Part shown: in pieces, positions 5,603 through 16,300 of the stretch | Numbering within the stretch: the first letter of the stretch is position 1 | Layout of the letters: every line of letters begins with the position of its first letter | Virus record (IMG/VR): IMGVR_UViG_3300020470_000183 | Location: 1 to 26,137 of that record | DNA length: 26,137 nt | DNA from: a virus | Reading direction: 5' to 3' (one strand) | Notes under the pieces: model-generated | What the model was told of the DNA's origin: nothing | The model's database searches: none | What the model saw: only the letters and a program-made list of their open reading frames with translations | Program-made: the position numbers and the translations under genes

Positions 5603-6247
5603 ATGGCAACCACAACTATTGACCTCGATACCGAACTATCCGCAGTTAACTCAATACTGGGGGCTATCGGACAAGCACCTATAACCACTCTAGGCACTGT
5701 CAGCGAGACTGATAATGTCGAAGCATATGACAACCCAGAAGTTGCATTTATATTTAACTTACTTCGTGACGCTAATGTAGATACACAAGCTGAAGGTTGG
5801 CACTATAATACTGAGTTACACAAAAAGTTTCCTCCTGATGGAAATAAGCATATAGTATATCCTAACGATGTATTATCGCTAGACTTACACAACAATAAGG
5901 ATAGACGCATTAAAGATTTAGTCAGGGATGAAAATGGATTTGTGTATGATAAAGTAAAACACACAAATGAATTTGAATCAGCTCTTGACCTTGATGTCGT
6001 TTACTTAAGACCATTCTCTGTCTTACCTATTGTATTTAGACGTTATATTACATACAGAGCATCACGTGTAGCAGCAACACAGCTAGTTGCTAACCCTGCT
6101 TTAGTTAGACTCCTCGGAACTCAAGAACAATTATCAAGAGCAGCACTGATGGAGTACGAATGTAACCAAGGGGATCACAACATGTTAGGATTTGAACAAG
6201 GATCATCCTATCAGACTTATCAACCATGGAGAAACCTTAGAAGATAA
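5603..6247 (+). CDS. Tail tubular protein A, gp11-like (adaptor)
   Basis: A 214-residue protein (T7 gp11 has 196) in the order capsid-11-12. Its family forms a dodecameric ring between the portal and the nozzle. The start MATTTIDLDTELSAVNSILGAIGQAPI is typical (xELxAVNxxLxxIGxxPI is the family opening), and LRDANVDTQAEGWHYNTE (around residues 53-70) matches the conserved region with its invariant GW. The C-terminus has the usual QGDHNMLG and YQTYQPWRNLRR end. ATG immediately follows the terminator T-run without a clear Shine-Dalgarno. The stop overlaps the gp12 start (TAATG). Confidence 0.93.
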   Translation: MATTTIDLDTELSAVNSILGAIGQAPITTLGTVSETDNVEAYDNPEVAFIFNLLRDANVDTQAEGWHYNTELHKKFPPDGNKHIVYPNDVLSLDLHNNKDRRIKDLVRDENGFVYDKVKHTNEFESALDLDVVYLRPFSVLPIVFRRYITYRASRVAATQLVANPALVRLLGTQEQLSRAALMEYECNQGDHNMLGFEQGSSYQTYQPWRNLRR

Positions 6248-9200
6248 TGGCAGGCATAACACAAACTATACCAAGTTTTATTGGTGGTATATCAGAACAG
6301 CCAGATAATTTAAAATTTCCCGGACAACTTAAAGATCTTACAAACGCTATTCCAGATGTAACTAGAGGTCTATTTAAAAGACCGGGATCAGATAGAATAA
6401 AAGACTCACCCTTAACAAATGTACAATCTGGTGGCTCTTGGTTTCATTACTATCGTGATGCAGTAGAAGGAGCTTACATAGGACAGATAGCATCTAATGG
6501 TCAGGTTAGGATTTGGAGTTGTAATACAGGCGTTGAGCAGACTACTGCATATGGAGCACCTAGCATCAGTACTAACCCCGGTGGTCAGGTTCAATCAACT
6601 TACTACGCTGGAGATCTAGTTCAAGCTAACTCTAACATATACGAAGCTACATTGACTATAAGTAGTGGTGCTGCACCGTCTCACAGCTCTGGTACAACTA
6701 ATGGCTGGAAATTTATACAGACTGTTGCTGCGGCAGCATCAACTGTACAGAGTTATCTAGCTACAAGTGCTCCAGAAAATCTACAGTTCCTTACAATTAA
6801 CGATACCACTTTTGTTAATAATCGTGATACTAGTAGTGTCCACACCCTTGTTGGGACAACAGGAACTACTCCTACAGCACCTCATAGGAACTACGCATTT
6901 GTTGAATTATTAAGATCGGCAAACGGTAGACAGTACGGATTAAATATAAATAGAAGTACAAATACCACTACTACTACACTTCAACGTGCTACACGTATTA
7001 AAATAGTAGGAGACTCGCTATACGAAGCTAACCATACTGGGCACTGTCCTTCTATCGGTACTCAAGTATTTAGTGTTAACAGTGCTGATACCTTTAATAA
7101 TGGGCTGATTGACTCAGACGTAAATAATTCTAACTATATGAAGTGGACGTTTGATATGAACGCCTCGCCTGCATCTGGATTTAATAACATCACAACAAAT
7201 GCTAGCAGCACTTTTTTCCGACTTAACTATAATCATGTACATGGTTTTCCTTATGGGCAAGCTTTGGTATATGATAAAGGTGAAAACGCAAATGCGTACC
7301 CCGGCTTAGTACACGGTCACGTATATTTTGCTAGCTATCTTGAGGGTACTTATGGTATATACTTGGCTGTAAACCGAGATAAAGCTCTCGCCGGTCAAAC
7401 AGAGGTAAGTTTAAGTCATCCAAACACACAATCGGGTCGAACAAAAGACTGGTTTATTCCGTTAGAATTTTATCAGTATGCTAGAACCTTTAATTCATCT
7501 AATAATACTAGAACAAAAACAGTTTTCGGAAACCCTACTGATGGGCACAGTGCAGATACATCTAAAACTAATTTAACATTTAGATTAAATATTCTTGGAC
7601 AGCAAGGAGTAGCACCTAATAGCTCAGGATCATCACCTGTATACCGATGTAGTTATCAAAGAGAAGCTGTACTACTTCACGGAGGAGAGGGATGGAAAAC
7701 AGGAGATCAAGCAATAGTTGCTTTGGACACGGCTCAGGATAAGCCAGCAACCTTTATTATAGAAGTAATGGAGCACGAAGAAACTGTAGTAAATGCTACA
7801 ATCGCTTCTAATAACCCCGGTGATGGGTTAATACGACCAGCTCCTACACCCTTTGATGCTGATACTGCGGTTACTGCTGATACAATACTTGGTGGTATTA
7901 AGGGGGCTCTAGCTGGCACTGGTATTAATGCTGATATTATAGGTACAGGAATTTACTTTTATACTAATAATGCTTCTAACCCAGACGATGATATTAAGTT
8001 TTCTGTAGAAATTGTAGAAGATGACTTGATGAGAGTTATGCACACGTCAGTAAATGACGTTACTAATCTACCTAACCAGTGTAAACACGGATATATAGTT
8101 GAAATCTCTAACTCCCGAATGGCAGATGAAGACGATTACTACCTTGTTTTCAATGGTAACAATGGTCGAGATGGGTCAGGCTCGTGGTCTGAATGTGCAG
8201 AAGCGGGAATAACTGAGTCGCTAACTAATATGCCACTTGTTATACAACGTACAGCTTATAACTCATCTAGCAAAATAGCTGAATTTACTGTTAGACAGTT
8301 TGACTATCAGGGTAGAAGAGTAGGTGATGATAAAACTAATCCATTTCCTAGTTTCACAGGTCAACGTATAAATAAAATAATATTCTTCCGTAATAGATTA
8401 GCTTTCTTGTCCGGAGAAAACGTCGTATTATCTCGACCGGGTACGCTTGGAAAACCAGACTTCTTTATAGAATCTGCCTTGACTGTATCAGCTAGTGATC
8501 CTATTGATATATCCGCTGCGTCTATGTTCCCATCTGAGTTATTTGATGGTATAGAAACAACAAGTGGTTTATTAGTATTTAGTACAAACCAGCAGTTTTT
8601 ACTAGCAGCTGATGACACAGTTCTCAATCCTGATACAGCTAAACTACGAAGTGTTTCTACGTTTAATTACAACAAAACTATACCTCCTATATCTTTAGGA
8701 ACTACAATAGGTTATGTAGATAACTCAGGTAAGTTTAGCCGATTTAATGAAATGGCTAATATACGTAGAGAAGGTGAGCCTAACGTAGTAGAAGTTAGTA
8801 AAGTTGTACCGTCACTTCTTCCTAAAAATATTGATCTTCTCACTAACTCACGAGAAAATGGTATTGTACTTATGTCTCAGACATCTACTGATAACTCAGC
8901 TGGTATAGTTTTCGGCTATAAATACTTTCAAGTAGCGGAACAGAGACAGCAAGCTTCATGGTTTAAATGGAAGTTTAACAAAGGTTTACTGTATCATTTT
9001 ATTATAGATGATGAATACTTCTTTCTGGACAAAGATAAAATATTACAAAAAATAAGACTTATAAAGTCTGACGACGATCCTACTGCTACAGACGAAAATG
9101 CGATTAACTATTTACTACATCTTGACAACCATACTACTATCAATAACGGTGTCTTCAGTAATACAAGCAACACAACCACCTTCAGTGGTGTGGGCTGGTT

Positions 9201-9726
9201 AAGTGAAATTCAAGATTCTAATTACGATGTGGCTCTTATAGATAGTACAGGTAGATATACTAAACCTACAGTATCAGGACAAACTTTAACTGTAGTCGGT
9301 GACTGGACAAACTCCACACTACCTAGCGGACAAACTCACTTTACTGTTGGTTATGTGTATGATTATGAGGTTCAGTTTCCTACGCTGTATCCGTTTAAAG
9401 TAACTGGTAACAAATCTACAGCTGATGTAAACTCTTCTCTTGTATTACACAGACTTAAGTTTCACTTTGGAAAAGTTGGTACATACAAAACCTCTCTAAA
9501 ACGTGTAGGTAAACCTACGTATGAAGATCAGCATGAATCAATTTTAGCATCAGAGTACGAGGCTGGTAAAGTACCTTATCTACCAGAGTTTATCAAGACA
9601 GTTCCTGTATACGAAAGGAATACAAACGTAGATATTACGTTAAGATCCACACACCCTTCCCCTGCTACATTACATGCCTTATCATGGGAGGGAGACTATT
9701 CACCTAGATTTTACAATCGTGTCTAA
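6247..9726 (+). CDS. Tail tubular protein B, gp12-like (nozzle), enlarged
   Basis: An 1159-residue protein beginning MAGITQTIPSFIGGISEQPD, the standard opening of podoviral tail tube B, and ending SWEGDYSPRFYNRV, also family-like. It forms the hexameric tail nozzle. T7 gp12 has 794 residues, so about 360 are extra. Part of the excess is a probable inserted carbohydrate-binding-like module at about 115-157 (YYAGDLVQANSNIYEA ... SGTTNGWKF) between conserved segments; residues about 200-480 contain further Asn/Thr/Gly-rich material. The conserved core resumes around NRLAFLSGENVVLSRPG and the downstream DPIDISAA. Starts in a TAATG overlap with gp11; ends overlapping the gp13 GTG start. Confidence 0.93.
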   Translation: MAGITQTIPSFIGGISEQPDNLKFPGQLKDLTNAIPDVTRGLFKRPGSDRIKDSPLTNVQSGGSWFHYYRDAVEGAYIGQIASNGQVRIWSCNTGVEQTTAYGAPSISTNPGGQVQSTYYAGDLVQANSNIYEATLTISSGAAPSHSSGTTNGWKFIQTVAAAASTVQSYLATSAPENLQFLTINDTTFVNNRDTSSVHTLVGTTGTTPTAPHRNYAFVELLRSANGRQYGLNINRSTNTTTTTLQRATRIKIVGDSLYEANHTGHCPSIGTQVFSVNSADTFNNGLIDSDVNNSNYMKWTFDMNASPASGFNNITTNASSTFFRLNYNHVHGFPYGQALVYDKGENANAYPGLVHGHVYFASYLEGTYGIYLAVNRDKALAGQTEVSLSHPNTQSGRTKDWFIPLEFYQYARTFNSSNNTRTKTVFGNPTDGHSADTSKTNLTFRLNILGQQGVAPNSSGSSPVYRCSYQREAVLLHGGEGWKTGDQAIVALDTAQDKPATFIIEVMEHEETVVNATIASNNPGDGLIRPAPTPFDADTAVTADTILGGIKGALAGTGINADIIGTGIYFYTNNASNPDDDIKFSVEIVEDDLMRVMHTSVNDVTNLPNQCKHGYIVEISNSRMADEDDYYLVFNGNNGRDGSGSWSECAEAGITESLTNMPLVIQRTAYNSSSKIAEFTVRQFDYQGRRVGDDKTNPFPSFTGQRINKIIFFRNRLAFLSGENVVLSRPGTLGKPDFFIESALTVSASDPIDISAASMFPSELFDGIETTSGLLVFSTNQQFLLAADDTVLNPDTAKLRSVSTFNYNKTIPPISLGTTIGYVDNSGKFSRFNEMANIRREGEPNVVEVSKVVPSLLPKNIDLLTNSRENGIVLMSQTSTDNSAGIVFGYKYFQVAEQRQQASWFKWKFNKGLLYHFIIDDEYFFLDKDKILQKIRLIKSDDDPTATDENAINYLLHLDNHTTINNGVFSNTSNTTTFSGVGWLSEIQDSNYDVALIDSTGRYTKPTVSGQTLTVVGDWTNSTLPSGQTHFTVGYVYDYEVQFPTLYPFKVTGNKSTADVNSSLVLHRLKFHFGKVGTYKTSLKRVGKPTYEDQHESILASEYEAGKVPYLPEFIKTVPVYERNTNVDITLRSTHPSPATLHALSWEGDYSPRFYNRV

Positions 9727-10159
9727 ATATATTCACCCAATTACAATGGAGGCTGCTACCGAAGTAGTCTTCAATCTCCGTCCAGATGACCTCAGAGAGG
9801 TTGAAGAAGGCCATGGGATACCATCGGCCCTCTTACCTTCTTTGATGTCTTCAAACCCCTCCTACGTGTATTTCACAGTGCCTGACGGCAAGACTGCTGG
9901 CATGGCCGGAGTAGGAAAAGACGGTGACATATGGATGCTTTGCACCCCAGAGATTCACCGATACCCAATTACATTCGCAAGAGAGGCTAAACGGTATGTC
10001 GATAGCCGCACTGAGCCCCTCCTTTGGAATATAGTTGACAGTAGAAACACAGCTCATTTAAGATTGCTGAAGTTTCTTGGCTTTAAGTTTTTACGTAAGT
10101 TAAAACATGGGCCGAACAATGTAACATTTATTGAATTTTGCCGTGTGCGTAGATGCTAA
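9719..10159 (+). CDS. gp13-like internal virion protein (GNAT-type fold, DUF2833)
   Basis: Start set at GTG 9719, which overlaps the gp12 stop; this gives 146 residues, near T7 gp13 (138), and leaves the family opening intact (HPITMEAATEVVFNLRPDDL, LREVEEGHG). An ATG at 9674 would overlap gp12 by 53 nt, and ATG 9746 would cut the first strand. T7-like gp13 relatives have an acetyltransferase-like fold and are needed for virion morphogenesis; no catalytic activity is established. The RLLKFLGFKFLRKLKHG end is the typical GNAT C-terminal strand-helix pattern. GC is about 50-53% from 9781 to 10020 by hand count, against 35-38% in flanking lines, so this gene looks compositionally foreign. Confidence 0.82.
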   Translation: MSKYIHPITMEAATEVVFNLRPDDLREVEEGHGIPSALLPSLMSSNPSYVYFTVPDGKTAGMAGVGKDGDIWMLCTPEIHRYPITFAREAKRYVDSRTEPLLWNIVDSRNTAHLRLLKFLGFKFLRKLKHGPNNVTFIEFCRVRRC

Positions 10160-10739
10160 TGCAGGGGCTAGAGCCGCTGCTAGACAAAGAAAAATGGAGA
10201 AGGATGCTCTTTTTGAACAAGAACGACTTAAGTTCTTTAATAAAGAGACAGCTCTCGAAAGAACACAAGATAGAAACGTTATAGGCTACAGTAGAGATCT
10301 ATCAGATGCCTATGTTAAAGCACTTAATGTGCAAGGAAAAGGTAGAAAAAATATAGAAAGAGCTGCTGCTAAGTATTTTGCAAGTCAAAAAGTCAACGAA
10401 GGTGGCAGAAGCAGAACCTTTGGTCAGAACGCCTATAAAGCATTACTAGCTAGTCGAGCTGAAGTTGATTCCATTGTAGATACTACTTTACGTAGAAACA
10501 TGGCATACTTCCAAGAAGGTGCAAGACGTAAGTTTATGGCATCTCAAAGTACTGCAAGAGAAGCATTAGGTATACCAGCTTCATACGGTGCACCTGTGAT
10601 GTTACCTCCTACAAACAGATTAGGTGGTGCTCTACAAGTATTAAGCAGTGTAGCGGGTATTTACAGTGGTTTTGGAGGTAAAGGTTTCTTAAATTTTAGT
10701 AAACCTCAATCTATATTACCTACAGTGTATGTAGCTTGA
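10143..10739 (+). CDS. gp14-like internal virion protein B
   Basis: Start taken at GTG 10143, giving 198 residues (T7 gp14 has 196) and an opening MCVDANAGARAAARQRKMEK; short MC-starting proteins with an early Ala/Arg-rich helix are usual here. A TTG at 10131 adds four residues and cannot be excluded. gp14 is ejected into the outer membrane in T7 as part of the DNA conduit. The sequence is helical and basic in the first 110 residues, then a Gly/Ala-rich hydrophobic part near 175-195 (LGGALQVLSSVAGIYSGFGG) that could be membrane-active. It overlaps the gp13 end by 17 nt in another frame. The gene is AT-rich again (35% in one counted line). Confidence 0.8.
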   Translation: MCVDANAGARAAARQRKMEKDALFEQERLKFFNKETALERTQDRNVIGYSRDLSDAYVKALNVQGKGRKNIERAAAKYFASQKVNEGGRSRTFGQNAYKALLASRAEVDSIVDTTLRRNMAYFQEGARRKFMASQSTAREALGIPASYGAPVMLPPTNRLGGALQVLSSVAGIYSGFGGKGFLNFSKPQSILPTVYVA

Positions 10740-10763
10740 GGTTAATTACATTACAATAGCATA

Positions 10764-13382
10764 ATGACATCATCATTTGGAAACGTAATTGGTACACCGA
10801 GAGATCAATTACCTGACATCAGCAAAACCAACTATCTAAAGACAGATGCTGATATGTCTGAGGCTGTTAATGCCCAAATAGATAGAGATAAAGAAGATAC
10901 CAAACGGTTCTATGACCAAATGGTAGAGATAGAAAAAGCAAGAGCTACACAGTTCATGGATAACTTACAGGCTCTTGCTCAGTTTTCTACAAAATTTAAA
11001 ACTGCACTAGAAGTTAAGAAAAAGGCTGACCTTGTAAGAGAGTTAAATGAAGAAGCATTAAGTGCACTCGATGAGGCTCAAGGTAACATTGTACGAGATG
11101 CAGAAAATAAGTTTGACTTTGAAAATGCAAAGTTTAAAAACAAACTATTTAAAGATGCAAAGTACGATAAAAATGCTAAAAACTTCTTGTTTAACATAGA
11201 TCAAGAAACACCACAAGATGTTAGTCAAAAGCAACTGCTTAAAGATCTAAAACCTAGTTTCGGTGCTCGTAAGACTTGGCTACTTGAAAATGGATTTAAT
11301 GATGAAGTTGACGCTGATGCAGCAGTTGAATTACATAACTATGCAGACGATTTACTTATAACTAGAGTTGTTTTACAAGCTGAAGCTTTTGGTATAGATC
11401 CAAACAGCAGACAGTTTAGAAAATTCTTTCGTGATAAAATATACCCAGAACTTAAAAATAGAAGAGAAAACAATCTACTAGAATGGGAACGAGGTGTCGT
11501 ACGTAACTGGAGCAAAAGAAGAGATGAAAGAGTAGATCAAAAGATCAAAGATGTTCTAGGCTCACTTACTGACCCTAATCCTGATGGTACAGGCGGTGTG
11601 CAGCCTGACATTGATCTGCTTGTCAAAACTATCAAAGAAGAAAAAAACTTTGATAAAGATATCGAAGCACTTAATTATTTATTTCAAAGAAGTGCAAGCT
11701 TTGTACAGAATCTAGATACCCTTACACCAAGGCATTTAGAATATCTTACAAATATATACAAGTTTAAACATAACGGTGGTGGTGAAACTACATATGCTGA
11801 CAGCAACTTTAAAGGTAAAGAAGCTAATTTAAGACTTCTTACAAGAGCTACTACAGTATTTAATGGTGATCCTGATGCAGCTGTAAAGGCTGCTGAGATT
11901 GCGTTTGATGATGAAATTGATGCAGTCTTTGAACAGTATGACGGAGAACCTCCATCTACCGTAGTCTTTGAGTTGATGGCTAAACAAAGAGATAATCAAA
12001 TACTTAAGAATCAGGACTTTAGACCTAAGCTGCTTAATGCTATGAATAGAGCTACAGTAACTGGTTCTACTTTTGGTGAGTATGGTGATGCTGGTAAATC
12101 TAAATCACCTTACAATACAGCAAGAAGTGATCTTGAAACTGCTGTAAAAATAGATTTAGGTGCAGAAGTAGGTAAAGAGTCGCTAACAAAGATACCATAT
12201 GCTCAAACTCTAGAAATACAAGCAGCTATGGGAGACTTAAGATTTAGAGCTGAAGAACTTGTTAGAAAAGTTCCAAGTAAAACTCTAGAAGAAGCTATAG
12301 GTGACGTTCTACCAACAGTTCAGAAAAATCTTTTAGATGGTGGTTATAAGGACTTTTATAAAGCTCAAATCAATACTCAAGCAATAGATATTCAGAATGA
12401 TCGCACAGCATTATCAAATGACCTGTCACTAATCGATAATCAGGTTTATAATTCAGTACACGAAAAGTCTGCATTACAACAGCTAAAACGTTATCTAATG
12501 TCTGGCGGCCCACGTCCAACCTACTTTGACGAAGTTCTCAAGGGTGTCAAGATTACACAAGCTGACGGAACTTTTTTAAATGGCTTAGAGTATGGCATGG
12601 AAAGGCTTGCTGCAACAGGTGGTCTTGATGCAAATACTGGCTTGTTAAATTACAAGAAAAACTATGACCTAACAGCTGACGAAATAAACTCTATAAACTA
12701 TAAGTCATCACCAACTAAGACTTACAACTTTATAAGTGGTAATCAAGAAGGTGCTGAGAAACTACTTAATGGTTTTGCTAAAGAACGTCAGATGAAAAGA
12801 CGTAAGTTTTTTGGTGGTACAGAAACATTCACCCAGTCACAAGAAGAGTCAGATAATTATTTTTTTAATCCAAACACATCTAGTCCACTAATGGCAAAGA
12901 TGGGTGGCCTTACTAACAGAAGTATCGGACAAGTCTATAATTTAGCTAAGGCTGGATATACAGACTTTGGTAGATACGGATTTACAGCTGAAGAGATTAT
13001 TACTGCTGTTGAAAGTGGTGCATTTGCAGGCATGGGAAATGCTAAGTTTACTGAAGACAATCAAAGTTATATGGTACTAGCACTTATTAGAAACAGAGCT
13101 AACAGATCTAACTCTATAAACGGTGCACAGACAGAAGCTAAAGATTGGCACAGATTAACTAATTTAAGTTTAGAAGAACAAGAAGCTGTACTACAAATAT
13201 TTCCTAATTTACGTGGTATGAAAAATAATCAGTTTCAAAACTTGCAAGCTGATGTAGCTGAGATTATTATAACCGAAGCAGAAAAATTACGTAACGAAAA
13301 AGCAGCTAAGAAGAAGGCTGAAGAGGAAGCTAGAAGGCTAAAGGCAGAACAAACCTTTAATCCAAAAACATTATATAACTAA
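10764..13382 (+). CDS. gp15-like internal core protein C
   Basis: An 872-residue protein between gp14 and gp16 equivalents (T7 gp15 has 747). In T7 this protein is part of the internal core and forms the periplasmic part of the ejection channel. The sequence is largely helical and highly charged, with early helix-rich stretches (residues about 30-130) and a Lys/Glu/Ala-rich C-terminal helix (EKAAKKKAEEEARRLKAEQ). No catalytic motif or peptidoglycan hydrolase signature is visible. Identification depends mainly on order and size. ATG at 10764 follows a 24-nt AT-rich gap without an obvious Shine-Dalgarno. The gap holds nothing I can identify. Confidence 0.8.
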   Translation: MTSSFGNVIGTPRDQLPDISKTNYLKTDADMSEAVNAQIDRDKEDTKRFYDQMVEIEKARATQFMDNLQALAQFSTKFKTALEVKKKADLVRELNEEALSALDEAQGNIVRDAENKFDFENAKFKNKLFKDAKYDKNAKNFLFNIDQETPQDVSQKQLLKDLKPSFGARKTWLLENGFNDEVDADAAVELHNYADDLLITRVVLQAEAFGIDPNSRQFRKFFRDKIYPELKNRRENNLLEWERGVVRNWSKRRDERVDQKIKDVLGSLTDPNPDGTGGVQPDIDLLVKTIKEEKNFDKDIEALNYLFQRSASFVQNLDTLTPRHLEYLTNIYKFKHNGGGETTYADSNFKGKEANLRLLTRATTVFNGDPDAAVKAAEIAFDDEIDAVFEQYDGEPPSTVVFELMAKQRDNQILKNQDFRPKLLNAMNRATVTGSTFGEYGDAGKSKSPYNTARSDLETAVKIDLGAEVGKESLTKIPYAQTLEIQAAMGDLRFRAEELVRKVPSKTLEEAIGDVLPTVQKNLLDGGYKDFYKAQINTQAIDIQNDRTALSNDLSLIDNQVYNSVHEKSALQQLKRYLMSGGPRPTYFDEVLKGVKITQADGTFLNGLEYGMERLAATGGLDANTGLLNYKKNYDLTADEINSINYKSSPTKTYNFISGNQEGAEKLLNGFAKERQMKRRKFFGGTETFTQSQEESDNYFFNPNTSSPLMAKMGGLTNRSIGQVYNLAKAGYTDFGRYGFTAEEIITAVESGAFAGMGNAKFTEDNQSYMVLALIRNRANRSNSINGAQTEAKDWHRLTNLSLEEQEAVLQIFPNLRGMKNNQFQNLQADVAEIIITEAEKLRNEKAAKKKAEEEARRLKAEQTFNPKTLYN

Positions 13383-13384
13383 AA

Positions 13385-16300
13385 ATGACGGACTCAAATA
13401 GATATTCTAATGTCCAAGTTGATGAGCAATTTGTCGATTATTTAGGTGGCGAAGCTGAACGACTTGCAGAAGAATACCAACAAGAGCAAGAGAGGCAAGA
13501 AGCTGCTGAACAAGAAGAGGCAGCGGCAACAGCTAAGGCTGATGCTGTACAGTATGATCCTCGTAATGCTGATACATGGGGTGCTAAGGCACTCATAAAA
13601 GAAGGTCAATCAATACTTTCTGGCGGTCTACAAGATACAGCATCCTCTATTGCCACATTTCCAGAGCGTACAATAGATGCGTTTTCTGGTGAAATGCAAC
13701 GGCAAAGGGATTTGACAGGTGAGTATACACCTGACTTCACACCTTTTGGTGCATATGATAACCCTATCGAAACCAAAACATGGTGGGGTAAACAACTTAG
13801 AGGGCTAGTACACTTTGGTTCACTAGCTATAGGTACAGTGTTAACTGCTAAAGGAATAGCAGCTACAGGCTTAGTGTCTGTACCAGCCGGTCTTTTGACA
13901 TTAATGAAAGGCAACCTTGTCAGAGGTGCAGCTGTAGGAGCTGTATCTGACCTTATATCTAAAGAGTCAGATGAACAGAACGCCTTGGGTGCATTACGTG
14001 ACAGATATGGTTGGGTAGATACACCTCTATCTACAAAAGATACTGACCACCCTGTTATGATGAAAGTCAAAAACATCGTAGAGGGTATGGGTATAGGCCT
14101 AGTATTTGACGGACTTGCCTATACATTAAAGAAAGGCAGTAAAGAAGCTATAGATCAGATTACAGCTAGAAACAAAAGCCTAAAAGATCAAACAGTACAA
14201 GCTGGCGTCGCACAACTAAGAGAAGGAGAGATAGAGTTTAGAGCAGATAAAAATGCACCTATATCTCAACCACATCAAGGAGCACACATAACAGAAGTAA
14301 ACCCACAGAAGGCTCGTGAACAGTTGTCAAAAACACGTACTCAATGGGGCTCAGAGGAGGGTTCAGCTGGTTCTGTTACAACACCCGTAGAACGAGAAAG
14401 AATAGCCTTAAAAGGCGGCACAGACGACGCACAGGTCGAAAGAATCTTACGTGGTTTACTGAGCGAAAGTAAATTTGCAAAAGAACTAGAAGCTGCAAAA
14501 GGTGACAGAAAGAAGCTAGCTGCTACATATAGAGAAGCTATCGAAGCACATCAACGTATTACACAGGGTAGAAACCCTATTGATATGTCACCGCAAGAAT
14601 ATCTTAAAGAGTTGTTTGAAACTAACGATGTAATTGATGGTATTGAAAACTGGACTGCTAAAAACGTAGTTGTTGCTGACCTTGTTGTTGGTACACTACT
14701 TAAACAGCTACGAGATTTAGGTACAGCTGGTAGAGAAATAGCAGATCTAGTAGACTTACAGGATATAGATGGCCCAGCTAAACAGATTGTAGATACTATG
14801 CTAACTGCGTTATACCAAACAAAGAAAGCAAGATTTATTAAGTCTGACTCTTTCAGAGCATTAGGTGCTGGTAAAGCTAAGAAGCAGGCTCTAGATGAAG
14901 TACTAAAGCAGAGCACAGAAGACGCAAAAGAGTCTATTATGTCTATTCTTAAGATAGCAAAAGATGACCCTGACGACAACTTACTTAACGCTTTGTTTGA
15001 AGCATTTTCTATGATGGAGAATGTCAATACTCTAGATGACTTTGATAAGTGGGCTAGAACAGTTATAAAAGGTGGTAAGCTAGACCCTAACGGAGTAAGC
15101 AGAACAGGTGCTCTCATTCGTGAGCTAGAAGGTGTCATGACTCATAGTGTTCTATCTGGCCCTAAAACACCAGTGCGGGCAATCATGGGTACATCTACTG
15201 CAACATTCTTACGTCCTTTGTCTACAGCTATAGGTGCTGCACTTAGGTATCCATTAAATGGTGATGCAGCTACACTTAGAGCTAGTCTTGCAGCTGTAAA
15301 CGGTATGATAGAAGCTATACCTGAGTCCTTTACATTGTTTAGATCAAAGCTAAACTCATATTGGAAGGGCGACATAAGACAGGTAAAAACACGTTTTAGC
15401 GACTACACACGTGGAGACGACAACTGGGAACTACTACGTCGTTGGGCAGAAGATAGTGGCAGAGCTACACCCGGAGAAACTGCTGCATTTCGTTTAGCTA
15501 ACTTAGCAAGGCAAGCTAATAACAGTAACTTGTTTACATACTCGACTAAGCTAATGGCAGCAACTGACGACGCCTTTGGATACATTTTAGGACGAGCAAA
15601 GATGCGTGAGAAAGCTATGCGTAAAGTTTTAGACATGCAAGGTAATGGCATCGAATTACCAGTAATTAACAAGGAGTTAATGAAGGCATACGAAGATGAC
15701 TTTTACTCACAAGTTTTTGACGCTAACGGTAACATTATAGACGAAGCTACACAGTTTGCACGTAAAGAAGTAACACTAACCCAAGAGCTTACAGGCTTTG
15801 CCAAGGGTCTTAACGATGTGTTTACTGCTGCACCTTTAGCCAAACCATTCTTTTTGTTTGCTAGAACTGGTGTTAACGGACTTGCATTAACTGGTAAGTA
15901 TACACCCGGTTTTAACTTTTTAGTTAAAGAGTTTAACGATATAGCATTTGCGAATCCTAATGATTTAGGTAGTGTATCTAAGTATGGTATTTTTACACCA
16001 GAAGAACTTGCTAACGCTAGAGCTTTACAAACAGGCCGTCTAGCAATGGGTTCTGCTGTAGTGTTTATGGCTGCACAGGCTTGGATGCGTGGTGATCTAA
16101 ATGGTAATGGCCCAGTTGACAGACAGAAAAGACAGATGTGGATAGACGGTAAATGGGAGCCTAGAACTATAAAACTTGGAGCTGTACGTGTAGGTTACGA
16201 TCAGTTTGAACCATTTAACCTTATTATGTCTACGATAGCTGATGTAGGTGATGCAAGCGAACTGATGGGTGAAGAGTGGACAGAAAACGAATTAGGTAAG

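Noticed and set aside
14551-15138. 195-residue minus-strand open frame inside gp16
   Set aside because: Ser/Leu-rich antisense shadow with no family pattern; all real genes here are on the plus strand.
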